Source of the DNA: UBA11574 sp963752565
Lineage (GTDB): Bacteria > Desulfobacterota > Desulfobacteria > Desulfobacterales > UBA11574
Assembly (NCBI GenBank): GCA_963752565.1
Contig: CAVVZC010000011.1
Location: forward strand, 89,014-153,013
DNA length: 64,000 nucleotides
Direction: 5' to 3'
Part shown: piece after piece, positions 36,520 through 46,835 of the stretch
Layout: every line of letters begins with the position of its first letter
Position numbering within the stretch: position 1 is the first letter of the stretch
The notes under the pieces: generated by a model
The model's input: the letters and a program-made list of their open reading frames with translations, nothing else
The model's database searches: none
Told to the model about the DNA's origin: nothing
Program-made: the position numbers and the translations under genes

Positions 36520-37062
36520 TCAATCAACTAAGACCTCTCTCTCTGTTTCCACCAGTTTCTTACTTAAATTTTCAATCTGTGAAGTCGCTTCTTCAAGTTG
36601 TTGATTCAATTGTCTGCTGGACTCAGCCATATTATTCGTATCTTTTATTATATCTACAATAAAATGTTGAATTTGTGTTAGGTCTTTCGCTTCATCCAAT
36701 TTGTAAGAATATTCTTCCATTTTGGTACTGTAATTAGATGTAAGGTCACTTGTGGATAGGGTTGTCTGAAAGATATTTTGAAATATCTTGTGGGTTTCCT
36801 TATGCACTTCCTGCAATATATCTTTTTTATCACCTTTTAGGTACTCGGTGTAAAGTCTCTCATTTATCTCTTGGGAAAAGCTATTTTCGGAAGCGATTAG
36901 CTCATCGATGCTGACATTCAGTTCTTGGTTGGAGCCAAGGAAATATTCAAACCATACATGATAATTTTCAGGTGTGAGCGGAATAGATCTCTTCGCAGTA
37001 TTCAGGATTATATTTTTTGTAATTTCAGCGACTGTCCTCGGAGAATCATCAAATGTTGTCAT
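36520..37062 (-). pseudogene. Truncated diguanylate-cyclase-like protein (N-terminal module only)
   Basis: 180 residues. ILNTAKRSIPLTPENYHVWF and EYFLGSNQELNVSIDELI match the N-terminal helical module found in many GGDEF proteins (usually xPLTPENYxVWYEY). A long coiled coil ends KKLVETEREVLVD, exactly where such proteins continue with (A)LTGLxNRxxF of the GGDEF domain; here TGA follows at once. No GGDEF sequence is present in the 200 bp beyond. It is therefore likely the remaining 5' part of a diguanylate cyclase gene; a stand-alone adaptor is also possible. Confidence 0.6.
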
Positions 37063-37390
37063 ACGGAATCCTTTATTAAAAGTTTTCAGCGCGATAATTC
37101 TTTTGGAATGCGATCAAGAATGGTATCAGCATCCTGTATTGTTCGCGCTGCAATCCCTTCATAACCCCCTATTTTCATGCTTCGACTTTTTAGCTCGTCA
37201 TTAAGAGAGGATTAGCTTCAAACATTGTTTTTAATATTTCAATCATTAAGGATTATTTCATGCCTCAAATTCAACAAATAGAATTGTTTTCTTTATCAGC
37301 CTAACTTTCTCCAACATTAAATCCAACTTAAGTGGAAAGGAGGAATCAACGGGTATATTTTTATTCATTTGGTGTATTTATGTCAATTTT

Positions 37391-37570
37391 TTACCTTTCC
37401 CCCAACCTTTCCGGTATGTCGGCAACTGGAAAATCCTGAGGCCATTGGTACTCCGGAAAGAATTCCGTGGACCACATATGCCCCCACAAGGATTTTATCC
37501 AAGATTTTGATTTTTCTGGTTTTGGTTTAATTTTGCAGTGTCTTTTTAATACGTTATGATCAAAATTCAT
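37391..37570 (-). CDS. Small aromatic-rich protein (59 residues), unknown
   Basis: An open frame of 59 codons with ATG at 37570, preceded by AAGGAAAA. Translation includes KRHCKIKPKPEKSKSWIKSL, WGHMWSTEFFPEYQWPQDFP and VADIPERLGER. Four tryptophans and several prolines in a plausible arrangement argue for a real gene or a fragment of one. No family is recognised. The surrounding region 37063-37778 otherwise appears non-coding and AT-rich. Confidence 0.4.
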   Translation of the reverse strand: MNFDHNVLKRHCKIKPKPEKSKSWIKSLWGHMWSTEFFPEYQWPQDFPVADIPERLGER

Positions 37571-37790
37571 TAAAGGTTTTCCTTTATCATGCCGATTTAC
37601 GATTTTATAGATACTTATTTGTCTTGGGAAAGAAGAATATTTCGTCTGAACAACCGGTCGTTCAATCCATCGTTATGGGAAAACTTAATTTTTCAAAAAA
37701 ACAGGCCGTGCGTAAATCTAAATACAACAATTACTCCATGATTCTATAAATACTAACTTCACAAGACTAAAATAGCTGGTGGTGCTAAAA

Positions 37791-39011
37791 ATGGGTATGG
37801 TTCATGTTGATAAGTTAGAAGTTGATATGGTCTTGTCTGAGGATGTTAGAGACGTAAACTCAAGACTTCTTCTTGCAAAAGGGCAAAAAATTCAATCGAA
37901 ACATATCAGAATCTTTAAAATATGGGGAATAACAGAAGTAAGTGTTACCGGAGGTCAAGATGGAGATAAAATTTCAGAATCTAATATAGATCCAGATAAA
38001 TTGGAAAAAATAACAGAAGAAACAAAACATATGTTTAAACATGTTGATCTTTCTCATCCAGCGATACAGGAATTATTTAGATTATCTATTTTGTATAGAA
38101 GTCAACAAGAAATAAATACTGATGGAAATATCCCTTTAGCCAGCGGTGATGATTTAAAAGATCATTCAATCTATGATGTAAAAAAAATGATTGCCAATAA
38201 GGAAATAAAACTGCCAGAAATGCCGTCTACAGCCTTCGAGTTAAATGAGATTGTCGAAGATCCAACTGCTTCAGTTCATAGCATAGCTGAAGTAGTGAAT
38301 AAAAGTCCAAGTCTGGCTACGCTCTTGCTAAAAATTGTCAATTCATCATTTTACGGATTCCCTTCAAAAATAAACAATATTTCTCGGGCTGTTACAATAA
38401 TAGGCACTAGAGAAATTACAGGTCTGGCCTTAGGACTTAGTATCGTTAAAGCTTTTAAAGACATTCCAAAAGAAATTATAGATATGAGTTCATTTTTAAG
38501 GCATAGTATTGCTTGCGGTATTATATCAAGGATTTTAGCAGCAAATAAAAACATACCAGAAACAGAACAAATGTTTGTGAGTGGCCTATTACATGACATA
38601 GGCAGGTTAATTATTTATCAGTATTTTCCGGATCAGGCAAATACACTTTTAAGTCTGTCTGCTATATCAGATAAACTTCTTTATCAGCAAGAAAATAGCT
38701 TATTAGGTGGCAACCATACTCTCATTGGGAAGTATTTGCTGAAAACATGGAAGCTTCCTTTGGAATTAGAAAACAATATATTTTTCCACCACAACCCATC
38801 AGCCGCTCACAATCCTATTAAGGCGGCCATTGTCCATTTGGCAGATATTATGGTTAATTCTTTAAGACTGGGAAGTAGTGGAGAAAGGTTTGTCCCACCT
38901 TTGGATTATAAGGCTTGGGACAATTTAGGTGTTTCACCAAGCAGTTTTGAAACGATAATTCGACATGCAACTCACCAGCTTGTTCCCTTAGAATCTTTTT
39001 TTCAAGGATAA
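37791..39011 (+). CDS. HDOD-domain signalling protein
   Basis: About 406 residues. The N-terminal 100 residues resemble the module found in many HD-GYP proteins (VDKLEVDMVLSEDVRDVNSR, LLLAKGQKIQSKHIRIFKIW). From about 130 lies the HDOD domain: LPEMPSTAFELNEIVEDPTA, SPSLATLLLKIVNSSFYGF, INNISRAVTIIGTREITGLA, SGLLHDIGRLIIYQYFPDQ. HDOD domains act as output or adaptor modules in signalling. Codon use is visibly more AT-rich than in the metabolic genes upstream. The open frame begins with GTG 37779; ATG 37791 or 37797 is likelier. It is followed after 5 bp by the hybrid kinase, so the two form an operon. Confidence 0.88.
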   Translation: MGMVHVDKLEVDMVLSEDVRDVNSRLLLAKGQKIQSKHIRIFKIWGITEVSVTGGQDGDKISESNIDPDKLEKITEETKHMFKHVDLSHPAIQELFRLSILYRSQQEINTDGNIPLASGDDLKDHSIYDVKKMIANKEIKLPEMPSTAFELNEIVEDPTASVHSIAEVVNKSPSLATLLLKIVNSSFYGFPSKINNISRAVTIIGTREITGLALGLSIVKAFKDIPKEIIDMSSFLRHSIACGIISRILAANKNIPETEQMFVSGLLHDIGRLIIYQYFPDQANTLLSLSAISDKLLYQQENSLLGGNHTLIGKYLLKTWKLPLELENNIFFHHNPSAAHNPIKAAIVHLADIMVNSLRLGSSGERFVPPLDYKAWDNLGVSPSSFETIIRHATHQLVPLESFFQG

Positions 39012-39016
39012 AGAGG

Positions 39017-41263
39017 ATGAATAAGAATTCCAGTTCCAATAAACTTTTAACGCGCATAGAGTATTTAGAGGATAACAGGAGGTTTATCCAAAATGCGCTT
39101 GAAATTGCACTGTCTTTGGGTGATTTTCAGGGAAAAATCAACAAGCAAAACGGCCATTATGAAATTTTTAAAGAAACCGAAAAAAGAATTTGTCGCATCA
39201 TTCCATTCGAAGCACGGGCGTTTTATGCTGTGGATGAAGATGATTCAAATCTTGTCTTTTCTGTATGCGAGCCGGCTGATTTTAAGCAATTTGTTGAAAA
39301 TGAAGTAGAATTTATGATCGATAATGATTTAATTGGCTGGGCGATACGCGAAAGGAAGGGTGTTTTTGTCGATTCAAAGGATCATTCAAAACGGTTTTTG
39401 TTGCATGTCATTGCAACACATTCACGAATAAGAGGCATGTTTGTAGGTTTATGGCCAAATCAAGGAGAAAGAATTCATGATGTTTCGCTTGATCTCTTAT
39501 CACTAGTTCTTCTTAATACGGCAAACGCAGTAGAAAGTGCTACATTCTATGACTTAATGCGCAAACAAAATATTATCCTTGAAGAAAAAGTTAAAGAAAA
39601 AACCAAAGAAATAGAAAAAGCGATGGCCAAAGCCAATGAGATGGCGATGGCAGCAGAGAGGGCCAACCATATTAAGAGCGAGTTTCTTGCCAATATGAGC
39701 CATGAAATTCGTACTCCCATGAACGGAGTAATCGGTATGACAAACCTTCTATTAGGTACCGACTTGAGTCCGGAACAACGAAAGTACACAGAAATTATAC
39801 GAAAAAGCGGAGATTCGTTATTATGGCTCATCAACGATATCCTTGATTATTCTAAAATCGAAGCAGGTAAAATTGACATTGAAAATATAGATTTTGATTT
39901 GAGAGTAGCTGTGGATGAAGTAGCCGATATTTTAGCCATAAAAGCTCATGAAAAAGATTTAGAGTATGTTACCCAAATCCAACCTGAAGTTCCTTCACTC
40001 CTGTGCGGAGATCCCGGTCGTTTACGCCAGATATTGATCAATCTTGTGGGAAATGCGATCAAATTTACGGACAAAGGCGAGGTAATTGTTCGTGTTTGTC
40101 TTGATGATGAAGATACGAGCCACGTTACTATCCGATTTAGTGTATCCGATACAGGAATCGGTATTCCCCAAAACGATACAGACCGTTTATTCGACTCGTT
40201 TTCCCAGGCAGATAGTTCCACAACCCGCAAGTTTGGTGGAACAGGTTTGGGGCTGACTATTTCCAAACAGCTTGCGGAGTTGATGGGCGGTCAGATCGGA
40301 GTAGAAAGTGAAGAGGGTAAAGGCTCTATATTTTGGTTTACAGCAGTTCTTGAAAAACAGCCTGAAGGTAAGAAAGAAATTATTATTGTTCCCAAGGATA
40401 TCAGAGGAAAACATATTCTGATAGTTGGTGACAATGCAACAAGTCGGTTTGTTTTAAGAGAGCAGTTGGAGTTGTGGGGGTGCAGGTATGGAGAGGCCTC
40501 AAGTGGAACACAAGCATTGGAAGAACTCAGGCTCGCTATGGCCGCTAATGATCCTTTTGAGACAGCCATTATTGATATGCAGATGCCTGAAATGGATGGG
40601 GAGACTTTGGGACAAAAAATCAAACAAGATCCAGATTTGAAAAACACAATACTCGTTTTGTTGACTTCAATGGGAAAGCGTGGTGATGCCAAGCGGATAG
40701 AAGAAATAGGTTTTGCCGCATATTTGACAAAACCAGTGAAACAGTCACAACTCTATGATTGTCTTACCACGGTTTTTAGTAGGAAAAAAGAAGTGCTAAA
40801 GAATCAACCTCCAACTATTGTTACAAGGCACTCAATTGCTGAGGATAAAAAACGCAAGCATCGCATCCTTTTGGCCGAGGATAATATTACAAACCAGCAA
40901 GTAGCTTTGAACATTCTTAAGAAATTTGGATACAATGCTGATGTTGTAAACAATGGTAAAGAGGCTGTAAGAGCCTTGGAAATAATACCATACGATATAG
41001 TATTGATGGATTGCCAGATGCCCGAGATGGACGGTTACAAGGCAACCGGAGAGATCAGAAACTCAAGATCAAAAGTGCTCGATAGTAAAATTCCTATTAT
41101 CGCCATGACAGCGCATACAATGAAAGGAGATCGCGAGAAATGTCTTGAAGCTGGTATGGATGATTACCTTTGTAAGCCGGTTAACCCACAGGAGCTTCAT
41201 GACACGCTTGAGAAGTGGGTTACGAAAACAGACTCTTCTCACAGATCAGCAGTTGATTTTTAG
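39017..41263 (+). CDS. Hybrid sensor histidine kinase with two receiver domains
   Basis: 748 residues, soluble. A GAF-like N-terminal part (about 20-190), coiled coil, HisKA with NMSHEIRTPMNGVIGMTNLL (His about 228), HATPase (NLVGNAIKFTDKGEV, GTGLGLTISKQLAELMGG), then two receivers. Receiver 1 (about 470-590) has IIDMQMPEMDG but its acidic pair reads VGDN instead of DD; receiver 2 (about 625-740) is complete (LLAEDN, LMDCQMPEMDG, CKPVNPQEL). No Hpt domain follows. It is coupled to the HDOD gene upstream. Confidence 0.93.
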   Translation: MNKNSSSNKLLTRIEYLEDNRRFIQNALEIALSLGDFQGKINKQNGHYEIFKETEKRICRIIPFEARAFYAVDEDDSNLVFSVCEPADFKQFVENEVEFMIDNDLIGWAIRERKGVFVDSKDHSKRFLLHVIATHSRIRGMFVGLWPNQGERIHDVSLDLLSLVLLNTANAVESATFYDLMRKQNIILEEKVKEKTKEIEKAMAKANEMAMAAERANHIKSEFLANMSHEIRTPMNGVIGMTNLLLGTDLSPEQRKYTEIIRKSGDSLLWLINDILDYSKIEAGKIDIENIDFDLRVAVDEVADILAIKAHEKDLEYVTQIQPEVPSLLCGDPGRLRQILINLVGNAIKFTDKGEVIVRVCLDDEDTSHVTIRFSVSDTGIGIPQNDTDRLFDSFSQADSSTTRKFGGTGLGLTISKQLAELMGGQIGVESEEGKGSIFWFTAVLEKQPEGKKEIIIVPKDIRGKHILIVGDNATSRFVLREQLELWGCRYGEASSGTQALEELRLAMAANDPFETAIIDMQMPEMDGETLGQKIKQDPDLKNTILVLLTSMGKRGDAKRIEEIGFAAYLTKPVKQSQLYDCLTTVFSRKKEVLKNQPPTIVTRHSIAEDKKRKHRILLAEDNITNQQVALNILKKFGYNADVVNNGKEAVRALEIIPYDIVLMDCQMPEMDGYKATGEIRNSRSKVLDSKIPIIAMTAHTMKGDREKCLEAGMDDYLCKPVNPQELHDTLEKWVTKTDSSHRSAVDF

Positions 41264-41468
41264 AAATTATCGAAGATCTTACATAAATTTCAGGAACTTG
41301 ATAAATGCTTTCAATTGCAGGTGTCCAAGATCCTCAACATTTGCGCATTGGAAATTAAAGATACAAACAGGCCCGATTCGTGTTCTCTCCATTAGTGATT
41401 CGCACTTTGCCTCTTTTTCAGATATGTCTATGGGACACAAGAAATTTTTGCATGGTTAGATTTCTGCT
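41264..41468. other. Intergenic, no clear gene
   Basis: Directly after the hybrid kinase a plus-strand frame reads KLSKILHKFQELDKCFQLQV before stopping; it has no start codon and might be a fragment. Nothing else was seen here. Confidence 0.25.
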
Positions 41469-41679
41469 CTATCGCAGTGATCTTGAATCTGGATTCCTTA
41501 CAGCTCGATAGGAAGTATCGCAACTTTTGAATTGAAATTGGGTACTACGGATGTTGTAATCTTTCAGGAGCAGATGTTCTGTTTCTTCACCAACAGCGGC
41601 AGCCTCTTGAAGAGCCTTTTCCACGAGCGAAACGGTTGTCCCTTGTTGACGATAGGTCGCGTATAGCCAACACTTTCAT
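41469..41679 (-). pseudogene. Remnant of an NADPH-dependent FMN reductase / flavodoxin-like gene
   Basis: Minus strand: ATG at 41679 after AGGGAAG gives MKVLAI; one frame over it continues ATYRQQGTTVSLVEKALQEA and then VGEETEHLLLKDYNI. This matches the start of small flavoproteins (MKVLxIxGSxRKxGTTxxLL, then a helix, then LxDxNI). A frameshift after codon six and a stop at 41469 leave only about 70 codons, and the flavin and cluster regions are missing. Confidence 0.5.
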
Positions 41680-41786
41680 TCGAGCTTCCCTGATTTCACT
41701 GTTATCATTGCCAAGTTTTTTCTATCAGCTTTTTTTAAGCTTCTAACCACCAAACTATATGAATATCAACTATAATTAATATAACC

Positions 41787-42182
41787 CTAAATTAAATCAC
41801 TAATCTTCCATCTTATAATTTTATTAAAAGCCTCTTTTGTTGCTTCTAAAATCAATTCGGCGGATGCTGGCTTGATAAAAATATCGTCAAAACCAGCCGT
41901 ACGGCATTCTACAAGACCAAAAAGATCGACAAAACCAGTTAATGCGTAAATGATACCAATTTGATTATCGAGTCGGATTTTTTTACACAAGTCTACGCCA
42001 TTCATTCCAGGAAACTTAAGGTCCAAAAACATTACCATGATGCTTTCATGTCTTAAAATCTCTATAGCTGTTTCAGCATTTTCTGCTAAACGAACCACAT
42101 AACCTGCTTTGGTAAACACTTGATGTAACATATCTCGTATCGCCTCTTCATCGTCTACAACCAATATTTTTTTTTCAGTCAT
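41787..42182 (-). CDS. Single-domain response regulator
   Basis: 131-residue CheY-like receiver: ILVVDDEEAIRDML (acidic pair), VMFLDLKFPGMNGVDL (phospho-acceptor Asp), ALTGF (Thr) and IFIKPASAELI (Lys). All key residues are present and no output domain is attached. Immediately upstream on the same strand lies a fragment of a histidine kinase, probably its former partner. AT-rich like the HDOD gene. Confidence 0.9.
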   Translation of the reverse strand: MTEKKILVVDDEEAIRDMLHQVFTKAGYVVRLAENAETAIEILRHESIMVMFLDLKFPGMNGVDLCKKIRLDNQIGIIYALTGFVDLFGLVECRTAGFDDIFIKPASAELILEATKEAFNKIIRWKISDLI

Positions 42183-42212
42183 TATTTAGAATCCTCCACC
42201 GGAGCAATTAAT

Positions 42213-42401
42213 TTAATTTGCTGCTTTATTGATTTCTATTATTTTGGCCTCGAGATAATCCTTGGTTTCATATTTTGTTATTCTCATAAGTTTTTTCGTT
42301 ATTCTAACCATCTTTTCAATCTGAGAGACTGTATTAGACTTGGCATTGTCCTCAAAAATATCCCTCAGAAAAAGCTCTGAATATCCCAAAGCCGCCTGCA
42401 T
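42213..42401 (-). pseudogene. Histidine kinase fragment
   Basis: About 62 codons. PMQAALGYSELFLRDIFED, then VSQIEKMVRITKKLMRITKY and ETKDYLEAKIIEIN resemble the segment after the phospho-accepting histidine in kinases with HisKA-type domains (usually NQPLQAVLGYSELLL). A stop codon lies four codons upstream of the ATG, so the sensor and the His are gone, and no ATPase domain follows. It lies 30 bp upstream of the response regulator. It could also be a relic with a residual dimerisation role. Confidence 0.55.
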
Positions 42402-42885
42402 TGGTTTTATACATTAGTGGCAATTAATTTACAAGAAGGGGTTTTGGGGTTAAAAGTGCTCACTTCGTGCCTGAACCTTCAATTCCGAAAAGTGAAGGTT
42501 TCTAACCGGTGATAACCCTTGTCCTTAATCCACGACTTTAGCAAACTGGCCTGAAAAAATCTCTGGATGTTCACAGGATAAGAGTACCTTGGAGTCATGA
42601 TAAAGAGTTCGGACGGACAGGTTAGGCACTCTTACCAAGGCTGTCAATGACATCCATCTATCCGTAGAGCACTGCAGCAGTGATAGTGTATATTATTGGA
42701 TTTTGCCCGCTTGTCGGGTTGAGACCGAGCTTCGCCGGATTTATATTTAAAGTTTTTTCGAGAAATATCGATATATAATAACGGAGCCTATCCGGTTAAA
42801 ACGAGGGAAATCAGAAAAGGTTGGGAACAATAATAAAATTTCAAAGCTTTATAAAAAAATATCTATCGTAAACTGGAGCACTTAA
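42402..42885. other. Intergenic, nothing recognised
   Basis: About 480 bp between the kinase fragment and the small HTH gene. Frames on both strands are short and interrupted. No repeat shared with other parts of the window was found. Confidence 0.3.
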
Positions 42886-43062
42886 ATGAAAAAAGATATC
42901 ATGACCGCCAATGAGGTTTCCGAGTGGCTTCGCGTTCCAAAATCCACGTTGTATAAGCTTTGCAGTGAAGGTCAAATTCCTTGCACAAAGATTGGAAAAC
43001 ATTGGAGATTTAAGCGAAAAGCTGTTGAAATCTGGTTCGAAAAAGAGTCAAAAAACGGATAA
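42886..43062 (+). CDS. Small excisionase/MerR-type helix-turn-helix protein
   Basis: 58 residues forming one DNA-binding domain: DIMTANEVSEWLRVPKSTLY, then KLCSEGQIPCTKIGKHWRFK and KAVEIWFEKE. This is the excisionase-type HTH (helix_turn_helix_17) with the conserved xAxEVAxxLxVxxxTxYKLxxxGxIPxxKxGxxWRF layout. Such proteins occur in mobile elements, toxin-antitoxin-like loci and as small regulators. TGGAG precedes the ATG. No integrase lies nearby. It precedes the sensor kinase at 43116 by 53 bp and could regulate it. Confidence 0.85.
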   Translation: MKKDIMTANEVSEWLRVPKSTLYKLCSEGQIPCTKIGKHWRFKRKAVEIWFEKESKNG

Positions 43063-43115
43063 CGGAACTTCATCTGTAATTAATTAAAGTTAGTGTCTTC
43101 AAGAGGTGTTTGATA

Positions 43116-44912
<1,797 letters not shown>

Positions 44913-44923
44913 AGGAGTTTAAC

Positions 44924-46777
44924 ATGGGAACACCAACAGTTTTGGTGATCGAAGACAACGAAATGAATATGAAACTGGTAAGGAGCATGCTCATGCTTGG
45001 TCGCTGCCGGGTCCTGGAGGCCGTGGATGCCGAAGCCGGTATCCAGTTGGCCAGCGAGCATCATCCGGAGCTTATTCTGATGGATATTCAGTTGCCTGGC
45101 ATGGACGGCTTGAGCGCCACCCGGATTATCAAGAAAGACCCGGCTCTAAAAACGATACCTGTTGTTGCATTAACATCATATGCCATGCAGGGAGATGATA
45201 AAAAGGCCTCGGAAGCCGGTTGTGACGCGTATATAACTAAACCCATTGATACCAGAAGTTTTTTGGGAACTATCAAGAAGTTTTGCACCAATGCCCAAAA
45301 TCCCACAGAGTTTCGAAAAGAAGTAGAGTCTCAAAAAGAAAAGAACACGCGTGATAGAGCCAGGATACTGATTGTCGACGATGATCCGAGGAATGTCAAG
45401 TTGCTGAGTGCCAAACTTGCGAAGAGTCAATATGAGATTCTTCAGGCTTATGGGGGTATGGAGGCTCTTGAAAAAGCGATAAAAACCTCTCCTGACTTGA
45501 TCCTGCTAGACATAATGATGCCGGACTTGAATGGTTATGAAGTAACGAAACGGCTGAGAAATGATTCAAAAACCGCGCATATTCCCGTTATTCTGATCAC
45601 AGCCCTGGATAGTTCAGAAGATAAAATACAAGGGTTTGAAGCCGGCGCCGAGGATTTTCTGAGCAAACCGGTCAACACCATTGAACTTCTGACACGTGTT
45701 AAGTCTATGCTGGAGTTGAGGCACTATCAGGAGCAGCTTTTGATGCTCAGGCGGTCCGAAAGAAATTTTGCTTTTTCAGGAAATCAAAAAGGCGTAATTA
45801 AACCGGAAAAAGATCTTCCCCGGGTTCTTTTGGTGGAAGATGATGAAAAAGACACCAAGCTCATTAAGAGTTATCTTCACGGCCAACCCTACCATGTCAT
45901 GCTTGCCGGCAACGGGAAGGAGGCCCTCGACCTTGCAATCACAGAAAGGATCGATCTGATCCTACTGGACATAGTGATGCCGGGCGTGGACGGTTTTAAG
46001 ACCTGTAAACGCTTAAAGGAGATGGATGAAACCAGAAACATCCAGATTATTTTGATAACCAATTTGTCCGAACTGGAAGACAAAATCCATGGTTTCGAAT
46101 CTGGAGCCGATGATTTCTTATTAAAACCGATTAACAGCGGGGAATTATTGGCCAGAATCAAGGTTTTATTGAAAAAGAAATCATACCTGGACAAGATCAA
46201 TAGGCACTACGAAGCGGCCTTGAGTTCGGCCATAACCGATAGGCTGACCGGCCTGTATAACCGCTCTTATTTTAAGCGAATTTTGGATCTGGAGGTGAAA
46301 CGATCCCTGCGTCATGGCTATCAGATCGCCCTTATTATGATCGAGCTCGACGATTTTAAAATATACAACGATTCTCAAGAGAATTTGGCCGGGGACACCA
46401 TATTGCGTGAATTGGCGCAGCAGATACGAAAAAACATTCGAGAAATCGATCTTGCGACCCGGTACGGAGGAGAGAAATTTGTCATAGTGTTGCCCTATAC
46501 AGACCGGGAAGGGGCTCTGGGTGTTGCCGAAAGGATTCTGGAAATATTTCGTTCCCAGACGTTTGACCAGGATTTTGATTCACTGCCGATAAATATAACC
46601 GCCAGCATCAGCATCGCGTTATGTCCCACAGACGCTCGAACAAAAGAAAGTTTGATTCAAAAGGCGGATGCAGCGCTCTACAGGGCCAAAAAACAGGGAA
46701 AAAACCAGATTTGTGTTTATGACCAAACAACACCGAACCGAAACTCCCCCTCAGGGGCAGCAATTGTAAGGAAATAG
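44924..46777 (+). CDS. Triple-receiver GGDEF protein with altered GGEKF signature
   Basis: 617 residues: receiver 1 (about 4-120; LILMDIQLPGMDG), receiver 2 (about 147-265; LILLDIMMPDLNG), receiver 3 (about 302-420; LILLDIVMPGVDG), then a GGDEF domain (about 440-605) with DRLTGLYNRSYFKRILDLE and RYGGEKFVIVLPY. Canonical signatures are GGDEF or GGEEF; the glutamate in position four is lysine here, which may weaken or abolish diguanylate cyclase activity. The ASISIALCPTDA end is normal. It is in an operon with the kinase upstream. AAAGGAG precedes the ATG. Confidence 0.93.
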   Translation: MGTPTVLVIEDNEMNMKLVRSMLMLGRCRVLEAVDAEAGIQLASEHHPELILMDIQLPGMDGLSATRIIKKDPALKTIPVVALTSYAMQGDDKKASEAGCDAYITKPIDTRSFLGTIKKFCTNAQNPTEFRKEVESQKEKNTRDRARILIVDDDPRNVKLLSAKLAKSQYEILQAYGGMEALEKAIKTSPDLILLDIMMPDLNGYEVTKRLRNDSKTAHIPVILITALDSSEDKIQGFEAGAEDFLSKPVNTIELLTRVKSMLELRHYQEQLLMLRRSERNFAFSGNQKGVIKPEKDLPRVLLVEDDEKDTKLIKSYLHGQPYHVMLAGNGKEALDLAITERIDLILLDIVMPGVDGFKTCKRLKEMDETRNIQIILITNLSELEDKIHGFESGADDFLLKPINSGELLARIKVLLKKKSYLDKINRHYEAALSSAITDRLTGLYNRSYFKRILDLEVKRSLRHGYQIALIMIELDDFKIYNDSQENLAGDTILRELAQQIRKNIREIDLATRYGGEKFVIVLPYTDREGALGVAERILEIFRSQTFDQDFDSLPINITASISIALCPTDARTKESLIQKADAALYRAKKQGKNQICVYDQTTPNRNSPSGAAIVRK

Positions 46778-46835
46778 AAAGCTGATGTATGAGGACAAAC
46801 ATTACACCACGTCTCCAGATAATTTAAGGAGAAAA

